From: Melioribacter roseus
GTDB taxonomy: Bacteria; Bacteroidota; Ignavibacteria; Ignavibacteriales; Melioribacteraceae
Direction: 5' to 3'
DNA length: 45,548 nt
Assembly (NCBI GenBank): GCA_020723165.1
Contig: DYJK01000002.1
Span: 31,650 to 77,197 of the forward strand
A program made the translations under genes and the position numbers. Positions 35,852-44,667 of this stretch are shown here, piece by piece (position 1 is the first letter of the stretch; each line of letters opens with the position of its first letter). The notes beneath the pieces were generated by a model, which ran no database searches, had not been told where the DNA came from, and saw only the letters and a list, made by a program, of their open reading frames with translations.

Positions 35852-37072
35852 TTAGAAATTTATATTAATAGAATTTTTAGAACATTGAGTAGAATCTTCA
35901 AAATACCTCTCGATAATTTTAAAGGTATCTTCTGATTCAATTTCCTTTACGTAATAGTTACTAATATTAGGATGTATTTCTGCGTCTTTAGATGATATAA
36001 GATTATGAATTACAATTGCTTTTTTGTTTGAAATGGGAAAAAACAAAGTCCCGATACAATTTTTATAGAACGAGATTGTATTACAATTAATAGCACACAT
36101 GTGAGCCGCAAACGAATCAAGTGTTAATGCTACTTTTGCATATTTACTTAGAATATAAAATTCATCAATAGTAAGTTTACGAACCCCATTTACAATACGC
36201 TCTTTTAGCTGAGCCGCATTAAGTACTAAAGATTCGAAAAGTTTCTGGCTTCGATCAGAGGTTCCACAAATAATTATTTTATAATTAGTATCCATGAGAA
36301 TAATTTGTACTATTTTATGCCAGAATTCTTTTCCCATTGCACGATTGAGTCCATTTTTTTTCCCGGTTTCTGTATGTAGAATAATAAAATCATCATTAAA
36401 GTAAGTTTCTAGTGGATGTTTTTTTTCAAAACCCTCCTTAGGTAAAAAATAGTAAGGTTCTAAAGCTGCTAATGAAGTGTCTATATCTATTTTTTTAATC
36501 TCCTCCAAAATTGCTTCAAGCATATGAAAATTTTCTTTTGGAGGAAATAAAACTTCATCTGTTAGTAATGAACCAAATCCACCAGAACCAAATCCAATCC
36601 TTCTTTTTATATTACCACGATAACAAATCAGATTACCATTCGGATGAGAAATTCTACCTTCAATAGAAAGATCATATTTCTTTGAGGTAATAATTTTTAG
36701 AGCATTCACCGACGACCTCCAGTGTTGAATGATTTTTTCCCAAATTGGAATGTTTGCTCTAATTTGTCGCAAATGATTATAAAATAAAATATTATCAATG
36801 TAGGGATTATTTTTTAATACCGGTTGACACCACTCACCTACCAGTATATCTATTTGAGCATGCGGAAAACGTGTTTTAATCAATGGAAAAACAAAAGACA
36901 AAATCAAAACATCCCCCAAATGTCCTAGAGCAACAATTAGAATTTTTTGGGGTTCCGTAAATTTTTCAAAAGTATTCTTCTTATAAAATTTTAAAAAAAG
37001 GTCTACAATCAAATCAGTAATCAATTGCAGACTTCTTTTCCCAAAACCAACAGTACTGTATTGATGTTTCAT
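35852..37072 (-). CDS. GT9 glycosyltransferase, heptosyltransferase-like
   Basis: A 406-residue enzyme of the heptosyltransferase family. The N-terminal motif is PQKILIVALGHLGDVLILSFVF. The central part is GRISHPNGNLICYRGNIKRRIGFG and the C-terminal domain LTLDSFAAHMCAINCNTISFYK. The usual His-Asp-Thr-Gly is replaced by Leu-Asp-Ser-Phe-Ala-Ala-His, as in several O-antigen GT9 proteins, so the sugar may not be a heptose. It differs strongly from the other GT9 at 28551 and lies in the CCGG-poor cassette. The gap to the GT2 gene upstream is 45 bp. Confidence 0.85.
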   Translation of the reverse strand: MKHQYSTVGFGKRSLQLITDLIVDLFLKFYKKNTFEKFTEPQKILIVALGHLGDVLILSFVFPLIKTRFPHAQIDILVGEWCQPVLKNNPYIDNILFYNHLRQIRANIPIWEKIIQHWRSSVNALKIITSKKYDLSIEGRISHPNGNLICYRGNIKRRIGFGSGGFGSLLTDEVLFPPKENFHMLEAILEEIKKIDIDTSLAALEPYYFLPKEGFEKKHPLETYFNDDFIILHTETGKKNGLNRAMGKEFWHKIVQIILMDTNYKIIICGTSDRSQKLFESLVLNAAQLKERIVNGVRKLTIDEFYILSKYAKVALTLDSFAAHMCAINCNTISFYKNCIGTLFFPISNKKAIVIHNLISSKDAEIHPNISNYYVKEIESEDTFKIIERYFEDSTQCSKNSININF

Positions 37073-37117
37073 TAAAAAATAATCTTAAATTGATTTTGTA
37101 CTACTAAAGTCTCGAAT

Positions 37118-38008
37118 TTATTTTCCCATTTTTCCAGAAGCAAAATCCCTTATGGACTTCCAAACTGCCTCAACCTTTTTAAATTCACCGGAAATAATCC
37201 AAAAAACACTTTTAATTATCATTGTTATTCCAATATATAAGCCAGTAATAAAATAAAAATTGTTAAAATTCTTTTTTACGAAATACAATCTATTTCTTGT
37301 TTCATAGTATAATGCAACTGCAGAAAGATTCCTTTTAGTTGAACTTTTGACTTTGTGGTAAATAATGGAATTTGATTCAACAAAAATTTTGTAACCAGTT
37401 CTTAAAACTCTTAGACATAAGTCAGTGTCTTCATTGTATAAAAAAAAATTCTCATCAAATCCTTCAATTTTTTGAAAGACTTCTTTTTTTATTAACATGC
37501 AACAACCCGAAACAAATTCTACTAAAGAAGCCTTTTTATTTATGAATGATAATTTATCTGAATAAGCAACACCAGCGCCACGTATTTTATTGATTTTCCC
37601 ACCAGCACTCCATATAATTTGAGGTTTATTATAATAATTAATAAGCGGCGCAACTATTCCCGCTTGTTCATCTAACTTAAATTTATTAATTAACAGTCCA
37701 AGAAAATCTGGTTCAACAATAGTATCGTTATTCAATATTAGTATAAAATCCGTTCCTTTCTTTAAGGAGTATTTAATTCCTAAATTATTACCACCGGAGA
37801 AACCTAGATTATCTTTGCTAATAATAATTTCCTTAACATAATCACCAAATTTTTCTTTGATTATGTTAACATCATCACCAGAAGAATTATTATCAACAAC
37901 TATAACTTCATGATTTGGGTAATTAATTTTTTGTAACGATTCAAGACATTCCAGCGTGTCCTTCAGTCCATTCCAATTCAATATTATTATGCTAACTTTT
38001 GGCGGCAT
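37118..38008 (-). CDS. GT2 glycosyltransferase, rhamnosyltransferase-like
   Basis: A 296-residue GT2 enzyme. Motifs: VSIIILNWNGLKDTLECLES, VIVVDNNSSGDDVNII, NLGFSGGNNLGIKY, FILILNNDTIVEP, EFVSGCCMLIKKEVF and FDENFFLYNEDTDLCLRVL. A hydrophobic C-terminal segment (FITGLYIGITMIIKSVFWIISG) is a probable membrane anchor. It follows the Wzy gene by 30 bp and precedes the GT9 gene. The family includes dTDP-rhamnosyltransferases; the presence of rmlB in the same locus fits a deoxysugar donor, but this is inference. Confidence 0.92.
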   Translation of the reverse strand: MPPKVSIIILNWNGLKDTLECLESLQKINYPNHEVIVVDNNSSGDDVNIIKEKFGDYVKEIIISKDNLGFSGGNNLGIKYSLKKGTDFILILNNDTIVEPDFLGLLINKFKLDEQAGIVAPLINYYNKPQIIWSAGGKINKIRGAGVAYSDKLSFINKKASLVEFVSGCCMLIKKEVFQKIEGFDENFFLYNEDTDLCLRVLRTGYKIFVESNSIIYHKVKSSTKRNLSAVALYYETRNRLYFVKKNFNNFYFITGLYIGITMIIKSVFWIISGEFKKVEAVWKSIRDFASGKMGK

Positions 38009-38038
38009 CTATTTAAAAGTTTTTGAAGGATAATTCAA

Positions 38039-39289
38039 TCACAGTAAGCTGTATTTTCTTTGAATAATTTTTCCAACCGAAATAATTAATACCGTATTAA
38101 AAACAAAGTGCAATAAACCTATAACATTGACAAAAAAAGAAATTGATATTAAAAAGATGATAATCGAATATGAACAGATAAAAATAAACGAAGGCTCTCT
38201 CCTCATTTTATAGTAAATGGTCGAACTTAATAATCCTAATACAAATGGTATGAAACTGAGTCCAAACACTCCAAAATCTCTGTAATAATCCCAAAACATA
38301 GAGTAGGTATTATAACTGCTGTTCAAAAAAGGAAAATCGTTAAAGTTAAAATACTCCATCGCAGCTTTTTTAATACCTGTAAGAGATAGTATAAAATGCA
38401 ATGTATAATAACCAAATGTATGATTTTCAAGATGATTTACTGCCCTTACAAAATTTTCCAAGTTCATAACGAAATACATATAGGGTTCAGTCAAAATTGC
38501 GTACTTAAAATCAAATTTCATTTGCGCCACTGAATACATAAATTCTAATGCGAAAGAACTTATTCTCAAGAACTGTACAGAATACATTAGTCCAATAAAA
38601 ATTACAAATGATATGAATACATTTTTAAATTTCAAAAAATTACTCGAATAATAGAGCATTGTTAAAACCGCTACAATTGCAAAAATCATATTAAATCTTT
38701 GCAAAAGAGTCAAATAAGTTAAAAATGTGACTACGATAATACTAATCAGTAAATACTTAATTGCCCTTTTAGGATTTATCATTCTAATGTAGGCAACTAT
38801 AAATAGAATTAATGGAGTGGCAATATGGACTGTTAAACCTATACCAAAAACTCCCCAAAACATTCTTGATTGCCCAGACATAAAATGAAATGCTGGTAAA
38901 TAACCTTCAATAATATAATTCCCCAAAAAGGAAAAAATATAAATTAAAAACAAAATTAAAATTATATTACGAAATTTTTTTTTATCTACAATATTACTTG
39001 TAAAAAAAGATCGAATATCACGTAGCGAGATAATCCTCTTTTGAAAATTTATTACATAAACCACAAACGAACCAAGAAAAAATGAAATAATACCAATTGA
39101 TAGCATCAGCCACTCATAATTATTCCATTCATGCTGAAGTCTGCTGAGCTTTAGCTCTGTTAATCCAATAGTTAATGACCATACTATCCCAAATACTTTT
39201 GAGGGTGAAAATAAATCAGTTCCTCTCTTAAAGGAAGAGGCAATTAAAAGGAAGAAAATAATAAAAGATACTACTGAGATTAATGACAT
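38039..39289 (-). CDS. Oligosaccharide repeat-unit polymerase (Wzy)
   Basis: A 416-residue integral membrane protein with about twelve hydrophobic segments and a loop between about 240 and 310 holding charged and aromatic residues (YAILTEPYMYFVMNLENFVRA, near a conserved Wzy-type position). Such Wzy proteins polymerise undecaprenyl-linked repeat units in the periplasm. They have little sequence similarity, so the call rests on topology, length and position directly after Wzx in transcription order and before the glycosyltransferases. It is unlike the ligase/polymerase candidate at 25941 in sequence and lacks that protein's HN motif. Confidence 0.85.
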   Translation of the reverse strand: MSLISVVSFIIFFLLIASSFKRGTDLFSPSKVFGIVWSLTIGLTELKLSRLQHEWNNYEWLMLSIGIISFFLGSFVVYVINFQKRIISLRDIRSFFTSNIVDKKKFRNIILILFLIYIFSFLGNYIIEGYLPAFHFMSGQSRMFWGVFGIGLTVHIATPLILFIVAYIRMINPKRAIKYLLISIIVVTFLTYLTLLQRFNMIFAIVAVLTMLYYSSNFLKFKNVFISFVIFIGLMYSVQFLRISSFALEFMYSVAQMKFDFKYAILTEPYMYFVMNLENFVRAVNHLENHTFGYYTLHFILSLTGIKKAAMEYFNFNDFPFLNSSYNTYSMFWDYYRDFGVFGLSFIPFVLGLLSSTIYYKMRREPSFIFICSYSIIIFLISISFFVNVIGLLHFVFNTVLIISVGKIIQRKYSLL

Positions 39290-39296
39290 ACCTAAT

Positions 39297-40742
39297 TTAT
39301 TTTACGACGCGATAGTTTTTTATAATGTTTAGTTCTAAGAAATATTTTTTTTCTGGTTCATTCAATAATTTGTTAAACGTAAAAATAAAATAATACGCAA
39401 AGGGTATAATGCTTAAATACCAAACATTTAAAAGATTGAATACCCAAAAAAGAATTGAAATTAACAATACAACAATTATAAAAGCTGGTTTGACAAATAA
39501 GTTATTCCAATTAGGTGTATCGTTTTTAGTAAAAAAGAAAAATGACAACCCTACAAGAACGTTAGTTATAAGAGAAGTCATTGCTGCACCCTTTATATCA
39601 AACCTAGGAATCAGTAAATAGTTTAAAATAAAATTTATGAATGTAGCGGATACGACAACAAACATTCTGATTTTCTGCCTATTTGAAGTTGTAAGCATTA
39701 ATCCTCGCGTTTCCGAAATCAATCTTATAAAAACAATAACCGCAAATATTTTAAGGATTGGTACAGCCTCTATGTATTCCTTTTTTCCATAAATCAAACT
39801 AATTAGTTGCTCTGAAAAGAAAAATATTGAGATGCTAATCGGAATTGAAATAATTATTAAAAATTTATTTAATGCAAAACCAACTGTTTTCCACATTTCA
39901 AAATTTTCGGAATTTAGCCTTGATAAGGTAGGCATAAAGCTGTTTACTAAAACATCTGTTATTAATAGTGGTAATAATATTAATCTAAAAACTGCTTGAT
40001 AAATACCAACACTTTCTTCACTTTTCAGAAAAGCAAGTAGTATCGTATCAAGCTGAAAGTAAAGATTACCAAAAACTAAAAACATTCCGAAAATCAGAAC
40101 CTTTTTAATAACTATACTAGAATTTATTAATTTTGGTTTAAATGATATATCTGGTTGAATAGCAACAACATAAAATACTGCAATAAACAATCCAATAATT
40201 CTTATTATTGCAAAAACTAAAGAAATAACAATTATACTTTCTTTAAAAAGTATTAATATAAAAATGATGAACAAAGCACCGAAATTTATAAGAAACGATA
40301 CTTTTGCTTCATGTTCAAACTTTTCATTACCCCTGAAGAATGCGAATAAAAAATTTGTAAGGGTAGTGAACAAGGCATAAAAACTGAAAATGATTAACAA
40401 ATAACATACTTGGGTGCTAAAATTTCCAATGAAAGCAAGAACAATCATTCCGCAAAAAGAAGATATTGTGAGAATTAATTTAATAGAGAGTAGCTTTCTA
40501 AATAATTCATTGGAAGAATTAAGATTTCTTGGTAATTCAGTAGTTAGTAATATGTCGAGTCCAAAATCTGCAAAGAGAACAAATATAGCAGCGAAGGTTT
40601 GAGCTATAGTAAACTGACCAAAAATTTCTTTTCCATAATAACGTGCTATTAACCAAAAAAGGATTACGTTTGCAAATAATCGGAAAAAAGTTGATAGGAA
40701 TGAAAAAAAAGAATTTCTACTAATTTTCTTAAATTCAGACAT
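39297..40742 (-). CDS. O-antigen flippase (Wzx)
   Basis: A 481-residue MOP-family flippase with about 12-14 membrane segments. The N-terminus ISRNSFFSFLSTFFRLFANVILFWLIARYYGKEIFGQF matches the family (residues about 6-44); a later segment FGNLYFQLDTILLAFLKSEESVGIYQAVFRL is its second conserved region. It would move lipid-linked repeat units to the periplasmic side for the adjacent Wzy. Its ATG overlaps the TAA of the Wzz-like gene by one base (TAATG), and the Wzy gene begins 7 nt after its stop. It is the right-hand limit of the CCGG-poor cassette. Confidence 0.92.
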   Translation of the reverse strand: MSEFKKISRNSFFSFLSTFFRLFANVILFWLIARYYGKEIFGQFTIAQTFAAIFVLFADFGLDILLTTELPRNLNSSNELFRKLLSIKLILTISSFCGMIVLAFIGNFSTQVCYLLIIFSFYALFTTLTNFLFAFFRGNEKFEHEAKVSFLINFGALFIIFILILFKESIIVISLVFAIIRIIGLFIAVFYVVAIQPDISFKPKLINSSIVIKKVLIFGMFLVFGNLYFQLDTILLAFLKSEESVGIYQAVFRLILLPLLITDVLVNSFMPTLSRLNSENFEMWKTVGFALNKFLIIISIPISISIFFFSEQLISLIYGKKEYIEAVPILKIFAVIVFIRLISETRGLMLTTSNRQKIRMFVVVSATFINFILNYLLIPRFDIKGAAMTSLITNVLVGLSFFFFTKNDTPNWNNLFVKPAFIIVVLLISILFWVFNLLNVWYLSIIPFAYYFIFTFNKLLNEPEKKYFLELNIIKNYRVVK

Positions 40743-41995
40743 TAAGAAATTTTCCTATCCTTAACTCTTCCTAATCGAAAATCATTTTTAAGAGATGTTG
40801 TAATATATTTATATAATTCGAGATTACTCTCCTTCATTTTTATTATTAATACATGCAAGAATACTAAGAAAAAACCCACAATGATGGAGACAACTGCTGA
40901 TATGGCAGCGTATATAGTCCCCTTAGGTTTTGCCTTTCTATCTGCCGGACCGGCTTTATCCAAAACCAGCACGCTTGGTGTGTTGCGAGCTTCTTCTACA
41001 CGGGCTTGTTCATAGAGCGGCTGAACAAACTCTAGTATTTTATATTGGATTTCCAGGTTGCGGTAAATTTTTAAGTATTCATTGCCAAGTTCAGGAGCTT
41101 GCTTAAACGGTATTAAAAGTTTTACATCTTGCTGTGATTTATCTGTGCCAGCATTTAACCGATCAATTTTTTTCTGGAGTTCATCAAGCTCTATTTTAGT
41201 TGTTGTTGTAACCGGATGATCACTTCCGTATGTTTGATTTAATACGCTAAGTTCAATTTCTTTTTTGTATAAATCTGTATAAATGCTAGCCATCGATTTA
41301 ACTGTTGCTTCTAATTGTTCAGGAACTGCTATCACCCCGTATTTTTCCTGAAACTTTCTCATACCATCTTCTAAATCATTAATATCTTTAACATTTTGTA
41401 AATAGCGTTTCTCAACAAATTCTCTATTTGCAGTTGCATTAGTTACACTTAACTCTGTATTAATTTCGTTCAATCGCTCAACCATATAATTTGCAATGTC
41501 TGCGGCTTTCTTCGGATCTTTATCGTAAACAGTTATCGTTAAATTTCCTTCATCCTGAATTTCCAATTCAAGGTTGGACTGCCACTCTTTAACAACTTTT
41601 TCGTAGTAGTCGTCTTCGTAATCATATTCTTTGCGTAGACCAAACTTTTTAATGATATCATTCGTAACAGTTGCACTCATCAAGATTGCCATGTATCTGT
41701 CTGTTTCCGAATTTCCGCCGGTTAATGCCGCGAGCCCTTTGCTTGCCGAGAAACCTTTTGCCAAACTTGAAATTCCCGAAAGCGTTGAGAGCAGATCATT
41801 TTTCTCAGCTGGTAATACTGAGGCAGTGGATTTATACCACTTTGGTGCTAATAAGGCATAAGTAGTAGCCCCGGCAGTTATAATAAATACAAACCAAAAT
41901 AAAAACCAGCGGTACTTAACTGTGATCGTTAGGAATTCAAAAAAAGTAGAACCTACTGTCTGCATCTGATCATTTTGATTTAATGGTTCAGTCAT
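40742..41995 (-). CDS. Wzz-like chain-length determinant / polysaccharide co-polymerase
   Basis: A 417-residue inner-membrane protein. Two membrane helices (about 30-50, FLFWFVFIITAGATTYALL, and about 375-400, IYAAISAVVSIIVGFFLVF) enclose a periplasmic domain with a Wzz fold near the start (KWYKSTASVLPAEK) and a long coiled-coil region (about 200-300, DINDLEDGMRKFQEKYG to ELDELQKKIDRLN). There is no cytoplasmic tyrosine kinase domain. It would set polymer length together with Wzy and contact the exporter. It lies 13 nt after the SLBB exporter gene; AGG is found 7 nt before the ATG. Confidence 0.92.
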   Translation of the reverse strand: MTEPLNQNDQMQTVGSTFFEFLTITVKYRWFLFWFVFIITAGATTYALLAPKWYKSTASVLPAEKNDLLSTLSGISSLAKGFSASKGLAALTGGNSETDRYMAILMSATVTNDIIKKFGLRKEYDYEDDYYEKVVKEWQSNLELEIQDEGNLTITVYDKDPKKAADIANYMVERLNEINTELSVTNATANREFVEKRYLQNVKDINDLEDGMRKFQEKYGVIAVPEQLEATVKSMASIYTDLYKKEIELSVLNQTYGSDHPVTTTTKIELDELQKKIDRLNAGTDKSQQDVKLLIPFKQAPELGNEYLKIYRNLEIQYKILEFVQPLYEQARVEEARNTPSVLVLDKAGPADRKAKPKGTIYAAISAVVSIIVGFFLVFLHVLIIKMKESNLELYKYITTSLKNDFRLGRVKDRKIS

Positions 41996-42008
41996 TGATT
42001 AACCTAAA

Positions 42009-43463
42009 TTATTTTCCAAACTGTGTTAATAGTAAAACTACTGTTGCTACACTGCCGATTACTCCGATTATTCCGCTGAACTTTGAAAAGTCATACCAAA
42101 AATTTCTTGGTATTTCTTTCGGTACATAAATATAATCACCGGGTTCTAAATTTAATTTTTCTTTTTCTTTGGTTACCCAATTCATTTCTTTCCCTTTGAT
42201 CACCACGATTTCTTCTTCGTCTTCACGTGCTGTTTCGGCTAAACCGCCAGCTTTTTCGATGTAATACTTATAATTTTCTCCAGGTATGTATTTCAAATAA
42301 CCGGCTTTGGGTACTTGCCCAAATACATAAACGTAATCAAATTTCTCCGGGACCAAAATTAAATCGCCATCCTTTACAACAAATTTAGAAGCATCCGATG
42401 CGCTGTCGTTCAATTGTGTAAAATCTACCAAACTTTCTGCTTTTAGAATACGCAGTTGATTATCAATATTATAAAACAGCGTGTCCTCTTCCAGTAAGTT
42501 ATATAAACGTGTCATTTCTAGTAACTGTTTCTGCTGTTTGAGATAAAGCTGTGTTTCAGGCGTCAGCAACATGTCGGTGTTATCCAAATATTCCCGGGTC
42601 AATTTGTATTTCTGAAGCATTTCAATAGAGTTAAAATTTCTAACAACTTCCGCACGCGATAAATCTGCATTAGTTTTAAATCCGCCGACTCTGTTAATAA
42701 CATCTGTTAGATTCATACCATCAGCAGTTACATAAATGAATCCTGGGAATTTTATTTCACCAAGTACAAGTACTTTGTAATCTCTTTTTTGATTTTCATC
42801 GGCTAATATTTTTATTCTATCTCCGCTTTTCAGTTCTACATCATTATTAATATCAGCCAAAATAATTTCTTCTTTATCCCCGGAATTGTTAAGCCGTGAA
42901 ATCTCGGCTTTGTTAATGTTGTCGTATGCATTATTTAATCCGCCGGCAAAAAGAATAACATCGGAAAGTTTATCACCTTCTACAAATTGGTAATTCCCTG
43001 GTTTATTTACAGCACCATCAACAGAAACAACATTTTTCTCATCATCGTAAGCCGGGAAAATAATCACATCATCATTCTTCAAGAAAGGATTATGGCTAAA
43101 ATCACCGGTTAATCTAAATCTTAAAAGATCAATTTTTCTTTCTTCACCGTTGATATGTTTTAATGTAATATTTCTTAAAGCGTATTTCTTAATTTCTTTT
43201 GTGATTTGATTGAGTAACTGTTTATCGTTTTTACCGGAGAGTAAACGTGATTCTGCCTCGGCATATAATGCGGTTATAAAATGATCAAGTCGTTGTGTTT
43301 TGAATGCGGTAAAAGATCCGGTAACTATAAATTCTCCGCCAATAGTTACTGTTATTGGCTGAGATAGTAGAATATTACCTAGCTGATTATTTTTCTTCTC
43401 GTCCTCTTGTGCAAAGAGTGATCCAACAAATAATATCATTAAAAGAAAAAATATTTTTTTCAT
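42009..43463 (-). CDS. SLBB-domain polysaccharide export protein without Poly_export domain
   Basis: A 484-residue exported protein with a signal peptide (MKKIFFLLMILFVGSLFAQ) lacking a lipobox Cys. It contains four SLBB-like units: about 35-140, 145-240 (VVSVDGAVNKPGNYQFVEG), 245-365 (VLVLGEIKFPGFIYVTADG, with an inserted helical stretch near 275-345) and 372-455 (DYVYVFGQVPKAGYL). A C-terminal hydrophobic helix (GIIGVIGSVATVVLLL) resembles the pore-forming helix of Wza. The Poly_export domain with its PGD motif, normally at the N-terminus of Wza, is not visible. It is probably the outer-membrane export component working with the adjacent Wzz-like protein. No Shine-Dalgarno is evident. Confidence 0.85.
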   Translation of the reverse strand: MKKIFFLLMILFVGSLFAQEDEKKNNQLGNILLSQPITVTIGGEFIVTGSFTAFKTQRLDHFITALYAEAESRLLSGKNDKQLLNQITKEIKKYALRNITLKHINGEERKIDLLRFRLTGDFSHNPFLKNDDVIIFPAYDDEKNVVSVDGAVNKPGNYQFVEGDKLSDVILFAGGLNNAYDNINKAEISRLNNSGDKEEIILADINNDVELKSGDRIKILADENQKRDYKVLVLGEIKFPGFIYVTADGMNLTDVINRVGGFKTNADLSRAEVVRNFNSIEMLQKYKLTREYLDNTDMLLTPETQLYLKQQKQLLEMTRLYNLLEEDTLFYNIDNQLRILKAESLVDFTQLNDSASDASKFVVKDGDLILVPEKFDYVYVFGQVPKAGYLKYIPGENYKYYIEKAGGLAETAREDEEEIVVIKGKEMNWVTKEKEKLNLEPGDYIYVPKEIPRNFWYDFSKFSGIIGVIGSVATVVLLLTQFGK

Positions 43464-43523
43464 ATTAATCGCCTATTTTTCAGATAAAGCAGACTTTATT
43501 TTTAAGCTACTATAATTCTTAAT

Positions 43524-43561
43524 AGAACGCGGATGGCGCTGATTTAACTGATTATCGCGGT
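43524..43561. repeat. Imperfect GCGGAT/CTGAT intergenic repeat
   Basis: The spacer between the SLBB exporter and rmlB contains GCGGATGGCGCTGAT followed by TTAACTGATTATCGCGG. GAT recurs about every nine bases and GC-rich ends flank the element. Similar GCGGATnnCGCTGATTT elements are, from memory, common in intergenic regions of environmental bacterial genomes. It is much GC-richer than the surrounding spacer. Confidence 0.5.
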
Positions 43562-43628
43562 TAAACTTCAAAAAATTATTATCACCAAATAAGTTCTGTG
43601 TTATCGGTTTAATCCTTGTTCTATTATT

Positions 43629-44648
43629 TTAGTTTTTCCCGTACTGAAGATTGTAATAATCTTTATATGAGCCGTTAATAATTCTTTCCCACCAATTCTT
43701 GTTTGATAAGTACCAATCAATTGTTTTCCCTATTGCCTCTTCAAATTCAAACCCCGGCTTCCAGCCGAGTTCATTCTGAATTTTTGTAGAATCTATTGCA
43801 TAGCGCCTATCATGGCCGGGACGATCTTTAACATACTCAATTAATTCAATCGGCTTATTCAATTTACTCAATATTAATTTCACTATCTCGATATTTTTCA
43901 TTTCACGGCTTGCACCAATATTGTAAACCTCTCCTACACGTCCTTTCTCTAACACCAACTCGACTGCTTTGTTATGGTCGGTCACATAGATCCAATCACG
44001 AACGTTTAATCCATCACCATAAACCGGAAGCGTTTTGTTGTTTAGGGAATTTATAATCATAAGCGGAATTAATTTTTCGGGAAATTGAAAAGGTCCGTAA
44101 TTATTCGAACATCTTGTAATCACAACGGGTAAACCGTAAGTATGATGAAATGATAATGCCATCAGGTCCGCAGATGCTTTGCTTGATGAATACGGGCTAT
44201 TTGGCGAAAGGGGTGTATGCTCTGTAAACAAACCTTCCGGGCCAAGACTACCATAAACTTCATCTGTGGAAATTTGTACAAACTTTTTTACGCAGTACCT
44301 TTTTGCGGCTTCGAGAAGAACATTTGTACCAATCACATTTGTACGATAAAATATTTCGGAGCCGAGTATGCTTCTATCCACATGAGATTCTGCGGCAAAG
44401 TTAATAACATAATTAATTGAATATTTCTTGAAGAGATAATCAACCAATTCATAATTAGTAATATCACCTTTTACGAATTGATAATTCTTTTTCTGTTCAA
44501 CACTTTTTAGATTTTCAAGGTTACCGGCATAAGTTAATTTATCGAGATTAACTACAAAGGCATCATTCCTATTAGATAGAATATAGTTAATAAAATTACT
44601 GCCGATAAACCCGGCACCGCCGGTTATTAATATGTTTTTAATTTCCAT
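43629..44648 (-). CDS. rfbB: dTDP-glucose 4,6-dehydratase
   Basis: A 339-residue extended SDR that converts dTDP-glucose to dTDP-4-keto-6-deoxyglucose, the committed step toward dTDP-rhamnose and other deoxysugars. The signatures are complete: ILITGGAGFIGSNFINYI, NLDKLTYAGNLENL, NFAAESHVDRSI, ISTDEVYGSLG with the catalytic Asp-Glu, YSSSKASADL (YxxxK), RCSNNYGPFQFPEKLIPL and DRPGHDRRYAID. The partner genes rmlA, rmlC and rmlD are absent from the window, so the end product is open. It lies between the OMP gene (19 bp) and the exporter gene (165 bp). Also called rmlB. Confidence 0.97.
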   Translation of the reverse strand: MEIKNILITGGAGFIGSNFINYILSNRNDAFVVNLDKLTYAGNLENLKSVEQKKNYQFVKGDITNYELVDYLFKKYSINYVINFAAESHVDRSILGSEIFYRTNVIGTNVLLEAAKRYCVKKFVQISTDEVYGSLGPEGLFTEHTPLSPNSPYSSSKASADLMALSFHHTYGLPVVITRCSNNYGPFQFPEKLIPLMIINSLNNKTLPVYGDGLNVRDWIYVTDHNKAVELVLEKGRVGEVYNIGASREMKNIEIVKLILSKLNKPIELIEYVKDRPGHDRRYAIDSTKIQNELGWKPGFEFEEAIGKTIDWYLSNKNWWERIINGSYKDYYNLQYGKN

Positions 44649-44667
44649 CTATAAGATTTGCTAAAAG

